From Eubacterium sp. (lineage in GTDB: Bacteria; Bacillota; Clostridia; Oscillospirales; Ruminococcaceae), in the NCBI GenBank assembly GCA_022511265.1, contig JAFLRX010000025.1:1-32444 (forward strand): 32,444 nucleotides of DNA, in the 5' to 3' direction. This document shows positions 6,718 through 13,766 of this stretch, piece after piece. Position 1 is the first letter of the stretch; the number at the start of each line of letters is the position of its first letter. Under the pieces are notes generated by a model that was not told the DNA's origin, made no database searches, and worked only from the letters and a program-made list of their open reading frames with translations. The translations under genes and the position numbers were made by a program.

Positions 6718-8535
6718 GTGAAAAGCATAAAAGAGCGATATAAAAATGCCGACAACGGCGTTTGCCCGCTCATATTTCTTGTTTTCGCGCTGATAAACTG
6801 CACCGTGGTGCTGTTTTTACAGAATATGTCGTTGGAGCAGGAATATTCCGGCACCGCGTCCGCGGCGTTGCTGCTTGGGCGTGACTGGTTTTCCGCAATG
6901 CCCGCGATAAACGGGGCGGGCGGTCTGCTGCAGGGCATTATTTATCTGCCGTCGATGCTGCTGTGTCCCGACCCCGGCACACAGTATAAGCTGTTTTTGA
7001 TAACCAATTCCGTTGTATATTCATTCATTCCAGTGATAGCATATAAAATAGCTATGCACCTCGGTGTTGAAAAGCCGGCGCACAGGGTGCTGGCGGCGGC
7101 GGTGTGCGGCGCGTTTCCGACGTTGCTGATACATTCGCACCTGCTGCTGTCGGACGGCTTTGCGTCGGTGATGATATGGCTTCTGCTTTTGTTTATACTG
7201 CGTGACGAGAGCGGACACAGCAAGCCGCGCCGTTTCTTTGTTTCGGTTGCGGCGGCAACCTTTACCGCGGCGGCGTATTATTTCAGCCCCGCGTGCTTTG
7301 TGCTGTTTCCGGCGGTGCTGGCGGCACTGATATTGTTAAGGTCGCTTAGCGGACGTGAAGGGATATTTATATCGGTATACGTTGTCGCTTATCTGCTGTT
7401 GTTCGCGGCTGATTTCGTGATAACCTTTATTATGGACTTTACCGTGCCGGGCGGTGCGGACGGAGGACTGTACGGCGTGCTTACCGCCTCGCTGACCGCG
7501 TTTTTGGCAAACCCCGCTGATTTTGCCGCGCTGTTCGCGGGCAGGCTGTATCATCTTATCGTATCCTCGTGGGGGCTGGCGGCTGCGTCCGCGGCACTCG
7601 GCGTGTATGCGTTGATAAGCTGCATTAAGCGGAAAAAGAGCGCGGAAAAGATTTTTGACGAAAGCTATGCGGTGGGCAGTACGCTCTGCACGCTGATGAT
7701 ATTACTGCTCGCGTTGGGTGACGCGTTTGTCTCCCTCAGCGATTATCCCGACGGCGGGGTCATCTCTCCGGCAGTCTCGGTGCTGGTTGCCGCGCCCGCG
7801 ACCTTTATGCTGTTTGTTCATCTGATAAAATATAAGATAAGCTATGGCAGGCTGATGGCGTCTATCACCACGATAGGCGCGTCGGGTGCTGCGGTGGCGG
7901 CGTTGCTGTGTTGCCTTGCTCCGCACGCGTTTACCGAGGAGATGTCGGTGATATGCGGTGACATCAGCGCGCTGAGGATAGGCGCGTCGGTGACCGAGCC
8001 GTTTACCACCGACTCGGTAATATATCCCATTTGCCTGATACTTACGGCGTTTGCGGCTATGACCGCGGTGGTGTGCTGCGCAAAGAAATACGCGGGCAGT
8101 ATAGTGACCTATATCTGTACCGGGCTGATAGCGTACAGCGCGGTGTACATTGCGGCGGCGATAGTGCCGCTGGCAGCGGTGTCCTCGGCGGAAAGCGCGG
8201 GACTGTCCGCGGCGGTGAGCGAGTATATCGAAAACGGTTCGACAGACGGCAGCCGTCCGCTGGTGGCGGTGTACAGGACGGATGAAAAGCTGGCGATGAA
8301 CCTGCAATACTTCAACCAAAGCTGCGAGGTAGTATACGTCTCGGACGAAAGCCGCATACCTGACGATTGCTTTATCGTCAGCGAGCAGTCGGTCAGCAGC
8401 GACGGACTGTGCGTGCTGATAGGTCGTGAAAACGGGATAAACATATACGTAAAGGGCGAGGAAACCCTGCTGTATACAGGCCTTAACGGCGGCACAGGGC
8501 AGGAGGGCGCCGGCACGGTGCAGCCTGATATATGA
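6718..8535 (+). CDS. Large polytopic membrane protein, possibly a GT-C type glycosyltransferase relative
   Basis: About 605 residues with roughly a dozen hydrophobic helices followed by a soluble C-terminal part of about 120 residues. The first extracytoplasmic loop has acidic residues (LEQEYSG, then GRDWFSAMP), reminiscent of the acidic catalytic loop of GT-C/GT39-type enzymes that use polyprenyl-linked sugars. I cannot show the family firmly, so the enzymatic role is a suggestion only. The start is the GTG at 6718 with AAAGGGG ten bases upstream; a GTG at 6709 is too close to that site. The end overlaps trmN6 by four bases (ATGA). The gap to the upstream gene is 30 bases, so it belongs to the same operon. 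Confidence 0.7.
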   Translation: MKSIKERYKNADNGVCPLIFLVFALINCTVVLFLQNMSLEQEYSGTASAALLLGRDWFSAMPAINGAGGLLQGIIYLPSMLLCPDPGTQYKLFLITNSVVYSFIPVIAYKIAMHLGVEKPAHRVLAAAVCGAFPTLLIHSHLLLSDGFASVMIWLLLLFILRDESGHSKPRRFFVSVAAATFTAAAYYFSPACFVLFPAVLAALILLRSLSGREGIFISVYVVAYLLLFAADFVITFIMDFTVPGGADGGLYGVLTASLTAFLANPADFAALFAGRLYHLIVSSWGLAAASAALGVYALISCIKRKKSAEKIFDESYAVGSTLCTLMILLLALGDAFVSLSDYPDGGVISPAVSVLVAAPATFMLFVHLIKYKISYGRLMASITTIGASGAAVAALLCCLAPHAFTEEMSVICGDISALRIGASVTEPFTTDSVIYPICLILTAFAAMTAVVCCAKKYAGSIVTYICTGLIAYSAVYIAAAIVPLAAVSSAESAGLSAAVSEYIENGSTDGSRPLVAVYRTDEKLAMNLQYFNQSCEVVYVSDESRIPDDCFIVSEQSVSSDGLCVLIGRENGINIYVKGEETLLYTGLNGGTGQEGAGTVQPDI

Positions 8536-9257
8536 CGGAGGTAAATGAGAAATTCAGCCTAGGCGGGATAGACATCTTCGTCTCAAAGGATCACCGCTTC
8601 GGAACCGACGCGTTTTTGTTGGCTGATTTTGCCGCCCCGCTGCCAAACCATACCGTCTGCGACCTCTGCACCGGGTGCGGGATTATCCCGCTGCTGTTCT
8701 GCCGAGAAAAGCCGCCGCGCAAGGTGTACGGCATAGACATCAGCGAAGAGGCGATAGAGCTGTTCCAAAACAGCGTGCGGCATAACGGGCTGTCCGACAG
8801 GGTGACCCCGTTGCTGTGTGATTTGAAGGACATCAGCGTGATAGAACGCGAAAGCTGCGACATTGTCACCGTCAACCCGCCGTATTTTAAAAAGGACAGC
8901 GGCGGATTAAAGCTCAGCCCCGCGCAGGCGGCGGCACGCACCGAGCTGCTGTGTAACATAAACGATGTTACTATGGCTGCGGCAAAGCTGTTGAAATACG
9001 GCGGCAGCCTGAAAATGTGCCATATCCCCGCGCGGCTGTCGGATGTGGTCTGCGCCATGCGTGCGGCGGGGATAGAACCAAAGCTGCTGCAATTCGTGGT
9101 AAAAAAGCAGGGCGAAAAGCCGTGGCTGTTTTTAATAAGCGGCAAGCGCGGCGCAAAGCCTGGGATGGATATTCTCCCCCAGCTGGCGGTATATGATGAA
9201 AATATGGAATACACCGAGCAGATAAAGAAAATGTATCTGATAAAGGACGTGACATAA
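8532..9257 (+). CDS. trmN6: tRNA1(Val) adenine-37 N6-methyltransferase family (YabB-type)
   Basis: A 241-residue SAM-dependent methyltransferase. HRFGTDAFLLADF near 18-30 and motif I DLCTGCGIIPL near 43-53 bind SAM. NPPYF near 115-119 is the N6-adenine catalytic motif. Size and motif spacing match the B. subtilis YabB / E. coli YfiC family, which methylates A37 of tRNA1(Val). The next gene is rsmI, as in the B. subtilis yabB-yazA-yabC cluster, here without yazA. The start overlaps the upstream stop (ATGA) and has no ribosome site of its own. GGAGG lies just inside the frame and instead faces an out-of-frame ATG that opens a five-codon frame, so translation appears to depend on coupling. Confidence 0.85.
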   Translation: MTEVNEKFSLGGIDIFVSKDHRFGTDAFLLADFAAPLPNHTVCDLCTGCGIIPLLFCREKPPRKVYGIDISEEAIELFQNSVRHNGLSDRVTPLLCDLKDISVIERESCDIVTVNPPYFKKDSGGLKLSPAQAAARTELLCNINDVTMAAAKLLKYGGSLKMCHIPARLSDVVCAMRAAGIEPKLLQFVVKKQGEKPWLFLISGKRGAKPGMDILPQLAVYDENMEYTEQIKKMYLIKDVT

Positions 9258-10096
9258 TGGCGGGAAAGCTGTATGTTGTAGGCACGCCGATAGGCAATAT
9301 GTCGGATATGTCGCCGCGCGCAGTGGAGACGCTTGCTAAAGTGGATTTTATCGCGGCGGAGGACACACGGGTCAGTGCCAAGCTGCTGACGCATTTCGGC
9401 ATAAAAAAGCCGATGATAAGCTATCATAAATTCAGCGCGGAGCAGCGCGAGCAGGATATAATCGACCGTATCATGGACGGCGAAAGCTGCGCGGTGATAA
9501 CCGACGCGGGCATGCCCTGTATCTCCGACCCCGGCGAGCAGCTGGTAAAGCAATGCCGCGACTGCGGGATAGAGATAGAGTCGGTGCCCGGTCCGTCGGC
9601 ACTGATAACCGCGCTTAGCGTCAGCGGGATGGACACCGCGCGCTTTTCCTTTGAAGGATTTCTCAGCGTGACAAAAAAGCAGCGGGACAAGCACCTGAAA
9701 GAGATAAAGGATATGCCGCACACGCTGATATTTTACGAGGCGCCGCACAAGCTGAAAAACACCTTGCGCGACTTGCTGGACGCGCTGGGCGACCGCCCTG
9801 CGGCACTCTGCCGCGAGCTGACCAAGCTGCACGAAGAGGTAATGCGTTCTACCTTGTCCGAGCTGAACGCCTATTATGAGGAAAACACCCCGCGCGGCGA
9901 ATACGTCATCGTTGTGCAGGGCAATTATAAAAGCGCCGATACCGAGGAAATGACCCTTGCCGAGGCGGCGCAAAAGGCTGCCGAGCTGGCAGCCGGCGGA
10001 ATGAAGCCCGCCGAAGCCTGCCGACAGGCGGCGCTTAACACCTCGTATAAAAAATCCGAGGTATATAAAGAATATCTCAAGACATATAATACTTAA
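9257..10096 (+). CDS. rsmI: 16S rRNA (cytidine-1402 2'-O)-methyltransferase
   Basis: A 279-residue tetrapyrrole-methylase-fold enzyme that 2'-O-methylates C1402 in the ribosomal decoding centre. Family signatures are all present: LYVVGTPIGNMSDMSPRA near 5-22, AAEDTR near 33-38, SYHKF near 54, ITDAGMPCISDPG near 79-91, VPGPSA near 108 and FEGFL near 131. The start overlaps the trmN6 stop by one base (TAATG), so the two RNA modification genes are coupled. Length is normal. Confidence 0.95.
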   Translation: MAGKLYVVGTPIGNMSDMSPRAVETLAKVDFIAAEDTRVSAKLLTHFGIKKPMISYHKFSAEQREQDIIDRIMDGESCAVITDAGMPCISDPGEQLVKQCRDCGIEIESVPGPSALITALSVSGMDTARFSFEGFLSVTKKQRDKHLKEIKDMPHTLIFYEAPHKLKNTLRDLLDALGDRPAALCRELTKLHEEVMRSTLSELNAYYEENTPRGEYVIVVQGNYKSADTEEMTLAEAAQKAAELAAGGMKPAEACRQAALNTSYKKSEVYKEYLKTYNT

Positions 10097-10120
10097 ATTT
10101 TTATGAAAGGAAGTAATTTT

Positions 10121-10264
10121 ATGAAGAAAAGCTATACTATCCCCGCGATAATCGGCGCGCTGATGCTGATGGTGGCAAGCGCCGCGTATATTGTGATGAA
10201 GATCGCCCAGCAAGAGCAGATGTACCGCGATAAATGGAAGGATTATGACGACTGCGGAATATGA
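10121..10264 (+). CDS. Small single-pass membrane peptide, 47 residues
   Basis: An ATG at 10121 with AAAGGAAG seven bases upstream opens a 47-codon frame ending TGA at 10262-10264, immediately before a strong terminator. The peptide has a positive start (MKK), one hydrophobic segment near residues 7-26, and a charged tail (KIAQQEQMYRDKWKDYDDCGI, about 27-47). Predicted topology is a single helix or uncleaved signal anchor; I see no lipobox. It lies 24 bases after rsmI and looks like the last gene of that operon. The good ribosome site, composition like its neighbours and the abutting terminator make it a likely real gene. Function is unknown. Confidence 0.65.
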   Translation: MKKSYTIPAIIGALMLMVASAAYIVMKIAQQEQMYRDKWKDYDDCGI

Positions 10265-10291
10265 AAAATCGCCCCTTACGGGGCGATTTTT
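10264..10291 (+). terminator. Terminator of the RING-to-rsmI operon
   Basis: A perfect 12-pair stem with A-rich and T-rich ends: AAAAATCGCCCC (10264-10275), loop TTAC, GGGGCGATTTTT (10280-10291). It begins at the last base of the small-peptide stop codon. The flanking A and T runs make it usable in both directions. Confidence 0.85.
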
Positions 10292-10300
10292 GAAGTAAAA

Positions 10301-10350
10301 AGTAATAGTGAAGAGTGAAGAAGCAAGGTGGCGCGCAAAGCGCGCATAAT
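10301..10350. repeat. Intergenic repeat module, copy A
   Basis: AGTAATAGTGAAGAGT (10301-10316) followed by a small GC hairpin GCGCGC-AAA-GCGCGC near 10331-10345. The core recurs in opposite orientation at 26029-26044 with 15 of 16 bases identical. There too it is next to a GC hairpin and lies between the terminators of two convergent genes. It looks like a short dispersed intergenic element. Confidence 0.5.
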
Positions 10351-10366
10351 TATGCATTATACATTG

Positions 10367-10392
10367 AAAAAGCAGCCCGCAGGCTGCTTTTT
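10367..10392 (-). terminator. Terminator of the metY / aldo-keto reductase transcript
   Basis: AAAAAGCAGCC (10367-10377), loop CGCA, GGCTGCTTTTT (10382-10392). On the minus strand the stem starts directly after the reductase stop codon and ends in a T run. Confidence 0.85.
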
Positions 10393-11523
10393 TCAGTTCA
10401 TTTTTGCGACAAAATCCTTCATCGCTTCGGATATCTTTATCTGCTGAGGACATACCTTTTCACAGCTGCGGCATCCGACGCAGGCGGACGGGTGCTTTTC
10501 CTGCGGTATCGCCATCAGCGCCATCGGCGCGAGGAAACCGCCGCCGGTAAAGCTGTGCTCGTTGTACAGCTCCAGCAGAGTGGGTATATCCAGCTCTTTC
10601 GGGCAGTGGGTCGTGCAATAGCGGCAGGCGGTGCAGGGCAGATTGCCGTCCAGCATACCGTTTGCGATGCCGAGCAGAGTTTTCGTCTCTTGCTCGTTCA
10701 GCGGCTTGTCGGTCTTGAAGGTCTCAATGTTTTCCTTGAGCTGCTCAAAGTTAGACATGCCTGATAACGTCACCTTTACCTCCGGCAGGCTCTGGATAAA
10801 GCGGAACGCCCATGCCGGTGTATTTTCATCGGGACGGAGTGCATGCAGCTGCGTCTCGTACCCGTCCGCCAGCTTTGCCAGCTTGCCGCCGCGCAGCGGT
10901 TCCATTACCCATACGGGGATGTTGTATGAATTTAACAGCTCTACCTTTGCCTTTGCGTCCTGGAAGGTCCAGTCAACGTAGTTCAGCTGTATCTGGCAGA
11001 ATTCCATATCCTTGCCGTAGGCGTCAAGAAAACGCTTCATCACCTCGCAGCTGCCGTGCGCGGAAAAGCCGAGGTGCTTTATCCTGCCGTTTTTCTTCTG
11101 CTCCAGCAGATATGTAAATATGCCGTATTTTTCGTTGTCAAGATACGCGTCGATATTCATCTCGCATACGTTGTGGAACAGGTAAAAATCGAAATATTCC
11201 ACCCTGCACTTTTCCAGCTGCTTTTCAAATATCTCCTCTACCTTAGTCATGTTTGAAAGATCATAGCCGGGGAATTTTGTCGCAAGGTAAAAACTCTCTC
11301 GCGGATATTTTTCCAGCACCTTGCCCATGACTGTCTCAGAATTGCCCGCGTGATAACCCCACGCGGTGTCGTAGTAGTTTATGCCGTTTTCCATCGCGTA
11401 GGCAACCATTTCGGCGGTCGCTGCTTCGTCGATGTCAGCGTCGTTGCCGTTTACGGTCGGCAGCCTCATTGCGCCCAATCCCAGCGCGGACAGCTTTATG
11501 TCCTGAAAATCTCTGTATATCAT
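10393..11523 (-). CDS. Aldo/keto reductase with C-terminal ferredoxin-type Fe-S domain
   Basis: A 376-residue oxidoreductase. Residues 1-270 form the aldo/keto reductase barrel with a candidate catalytic tetrad: Asp52 and Tyr57 in YYDTAWGYH, Lys83 in ATKFPGY and His117 in YLFHNV. The last 90 residues carry two clusters, CTACRYCTTHCPKELDIP and CVGCRSCEKVCPQQIKI, typical of two 4Fe-4S centres; this fusion is common in anaerobes. The substrate is unknown. AAAAGGAG lies at good distance before the ATG. It is 29 bases after metY with no terminator between them, so the two are probably cotranscribed, and a clear terminator overlaps its stop. Confidence 0.9.
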   Translation of the reverse strand: MIYRDFQDIKLSALGLGAMRLPTVNGNDADIDEAATAEMVAYAMENGINYYDTAWGYHAGNSETVMGKVLEKYPRESFYLATKFPGYDLSNMTKVEEIFEKQLEKCRVEYFDFYLFHNVCEMNIDAYLDNEKYGIFTYLLEQKKNGRIKHLGFSAHGSCEVMKRFLDAYGKDMEFCQIQLNYVDWTFQDAKAKVELLNSYNIPVWVMEPLRGGKLAKLADGYETQLHALRPDENTPAWAFRFIQSLPEVKVTLSGMSNFEQLKENIETFKTDKPLNEQETKTLLGIANGMLDGNLPCTACRYCTTHCPKELDIPTLLELYNEHSFTGGGFLAPMALMAIPQEKHPSACVGCRSCEKVCPQQIKISEAMKDFVAKMN

Positions 11524-11552
11524 GTCGTTCTCCTTTTATGTTTTATGTTATG

Positions 11553-12830
11553 TCACGCCTTGTCAAGTGCCTGCTCGATATCCGCGATAATGTCGTTTAT
11601 ATCCTCTATGCCGATGCTCAGCCTTACGGTGCCCTCGTTGATGCCTGAGGCGATAAGCTGCTCGTTGGACAGCTGGCTGTGGGTGGTAGAGGCGGGGTGT
11701 ATCACCTGACTTCTCACGTCGCCGACATTAGCGACTATCTGCAACAGCTTTAGGTTATCCATAAAGCGTATGCCTGCCTGCTTGCCGCCGGACAGCTCGA
11801 AGGTGAACACGCCGCCGCAGCCCTTGGGCGAATATTTCTGCGCCAGTTCGTAATACGGGCTGGACTTTAACGCGGGGTAGTTTACCTTATTTGTTTTGGG
11901 GTGGTTTTCAAGATATTGCGCCACCGCCAGCGCGTTTTCACAATGTCTTTGCATACGCAGCGTCAGCGTCTGTATACCGGTAAGACAGTTCATCGCGTTG
12001 TACGGCGCGAGACACGCGCCTAGGTCGCGCATGATAAGTGCGCGCAGCCGCGAGATAAACGCCGCCTCGCCGAGGTCGGCGAACACTACGCCGTGATAGG
12101 ATACGTCCGGCTCGTTAAACAGCGGGAAACGCGGGTTACCCTTAAACACAAATTTGCCGCTGTCTACCACAACGCCCGCCATCACCTGACCGTGACCGCT
12201 CAAAAACTTGGTGGCGGAGTGGATGACAAAATCCGCGCCCCACTCTATCGGGCGGCAGAGATACGGTGTGGTAAAGGTGCTGTCCGCCATGAACGGTATG
12301 CCGTGGCGGTGGGCTATCTCGGCGATAGCCGACAGGTCGGAGACGTTGGCGTTGGGGTTGCCGATGACTTCGGTAAAGAACAACCGCGTCTTGTCGGTGA
12401 CGGCGTTTTCCCATTCGTCAAGGTTATCGGGGTTTACGAATTTAACGGTGACGCCCATTCTTTTCAGCGTTATGCCAAGCAGATTTATCGCGCCGCCGTA
12501 AATGTTTATTGAGGACACCACCTCGTCGCCCTCAACGCAGAGGTTGGCTATCACGTTGAAGATAGCCGCGTGTCCGGACGAAAAAGCCAGCGCGGCATAT
12601 CCTCCGTCCAGCGCCGCCACCCTGCGCTCGAACATATCAGAAGTAGGGTTTTGCAGACGGGAGTAGATGTTGCCCGGCTCTTTCAGCTCGAACAGCGCGC
12701 GCGCGTGCGCCGCGTTTTTGAATACGTAGGCGTTGGTCTGATACAGCGGCGGCGTAACCGACATGGTCGCCTCGTCGGTCTCATAGCCCGCATGTACCGC
12801 AAGTGTGTCTATTCCGTATTTGTTTTCCAT
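11553..12830 (-). CDS. metY: O-acetylhomoserine sulfhydrylase (homocysteine synthase)
   Basis: A 425-residue PLP enzyme of the Cys/Met metabolism family, making homocysteine from O-acetylhomoserine and sulfide. Landmarks are YSRLQNPTSDMFERRVAALDGG near 56-77, SSGHAAI near 84-90, and the PLP lysine Lys208 in HSATKFLSGHG. The length (about 425) and the long insert after the active site match MetY rather than the shorter MetB/MetC enzymes. GGAAAGG lies upstream of the ATG. It has its own promoter at 12877-12905 and a leader of only about 40 bases, too short for a SAM riboswitch or T-box. Read-through from the addBA operon is also possible, since no terminator is seen. Confidence 0.93.
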   Translation of the reverse strand: MENKYGIDTLAVHAGYETDEATMSVTPPLYQTNAYVFKNAAHARALFELKEPGNIYSRLQNPTSDMFERRVAALDGGYAALAFSSGHAAIFNVIANLCVEGDEVVSSINIYGGAINLLGITLKRMGVTVKFVNPDNLDEWENAVTDKTRLFFTEVIGNPNANVSDLSAIAEIAHRHGIPFMADSTFTTPYLCRPIEWGADFVIHSATKFLSGHGQVMAGVVVDSGKFVFKGNPRFPLFNEPDVSYHGVVFADLGEAAFISRLRALIMRDLGACLAPYNAMNCLTGIQTLTLRMQRHCENALAVAQYLENHPKTNKVNYPALKSSPYYELAQKYSPKGCGGVFTFELSGGKQAGIRFMDNLKLLQIVANVGDVRSQVIHPASTTHSQLSNEQLIASGINEGTVRLSIGIEDINDIIADIEQALDKA

Positions 12831-12876
12831 ATTCAGTTTCCTTTCCGATAATTGGTTTTACGGTAGTTATAGCTTT

Positions 12877-12905
12877 ATTCTATCACAAAACATAAAATAT
12901 GTCCA
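12877..12905 (-). promoter_or_regulatory. Promoter of metY
   Basis: Minus-strand TGGACA (12905-12900), a 17-base spacer and TAGAAT (12882-12877). A short inverted repeat, GTACT-TT-AGTAC (12906-12917), abuts the -35 box and overlaps the stop codon of the abi-like gene; it could be an operator. Confidence 0.65.
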
Positions 12906-12910
12906 GTACT

Positions 12911-13762
12911 TTAGTACCCGTACGCGCTCAATTTATCCGCCATGTCGTATTTTTGCACCAGCTCGTCAAACGCCCCGACAAACTCTCTGTCCCACTCATC
13001 CTTGTCATGGTACAGGCTGCGCGCGGCGACGAGATAGCTTTTCAGTGTGCCGTCCGGCGGAAATTTAAAATCGTCCGCTATCTTCGGCGCATCCCTGAAC
13101 GGGTTGCCGTACAGTCTGCTGTAGTGGGCGCAGGCGTTGCGCAGGTCGGACATGCACATCAGCCTGTTTTCGATACAGCGATAGTTCAGCCCGAAATATT
13201 TGTCCGCTATCTCTTTTTGGTCAGGCTCTTTCATATCCGCATAAAAGTACGCCAGCGTGCCGAAGCTGAACAGCTCGGTCACCGCCCACAGCGGCATAAC
13301 GCCGCCGTATTTGTTTTTGTGGTGGATGATGAAATCCTCCTTGACGTTGGACTCTACCAGCCTGTCTATCTTGCTGATAAAGGCGGGATGGTTGTGGCGG
13401 TTGTCAAAGCTTGCTTCGTTAAGATAGCCCAGCGCGCCGTACTTCATCGCGTGATAGTTTGACACCAGCGCGCGAAAGTACACTTCTATCTCCTCAAGAT
13501 AGCTCATTATCAGTCTGCGCAGACAGCGGTCAAAGTCATATATCTTCATCACCGCCTCAAAGGTCGTGCCTTCGGCGTATCTGCCCTTGCTCTCGCGAAA
13601 CGGCGCAAAATAATGGGCAAGGCGGTAGTAATTTATCCGTGTCAGACATTTCTCCGCATACTCGCGGTCGTTTATTATACAGCCACGGCTTTCCAATGTC
13701 TCCAGCTGCTTTTTTATACTGGCGGGGCTTTTGGTATAGCTGACGTAATTTGTATCACTCAT
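12911..13762 (-). CDS. Abi_2 / AbiF-AbiD family protein with HEPN-type motif
   Basis: A 283-residue protein of the abortive-infection Abi_2 family. Recognisable elements are INYYRL at 43-48, a TTFEAV-x3-YDFDRCLRRLI stretch at 66-85, EIEVYFRAL near 91-99, PLWAVTELFSFGTL near 157-170, and RNACAH at 208-213. The last fits the R-x4-H motif of HEPN ribonucleases. Family members block phage growth or act as toxins, probably by RNA cleavage. The ATG at 13762 is chosen because AAAGGA lies just before it; an upstream in-frame GTG (13783) lies inside addA. It begins four bases after the addA stop, so it is translated with AddAB. No separate antitoxin gene or gap large enough for an RNA antitoxin is seen. 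Confidence 0.87.
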   Translation of the reverse strand: MSDTNYVSYTKSPASIKKQLETLESRGCIINDREYAEKCLTRINYYRLAHYFAPFRESKGRYAEGTTFEAVMKIYDFDRCLRRLIMSYLEEIEVYFRALVSNYHAMKYGALGYLNEASFDNRHNHPAFISKIDRLVESNVKEDFIIHHKNKYGGVMPLWAVTELFSFGTLAYFYADMKEPDQKEIADKYFGLNYRCIENRLMCMSDLRNACAHYSRLYGNPFRDAPKIADDFKFPPDGTLKSYLVAARSLYHDKDEWDREFVGAFDELVQKYDMADKLSAYGY

Positions 13763-13766
13763 TGTT

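Noticed and set aside
8591-10453. A 620-codon open frame on the minus strand
   Set aside because: It lies opposite trmN6 and rsmI, has no recognisable domain, and is a by-product of GC-rich codon use in the two real genes.
12831-12910. SAM riboswitch or T-box before metY
   Set aside because: The leader from the predicted start is only about 40 bases and shows neither structure.
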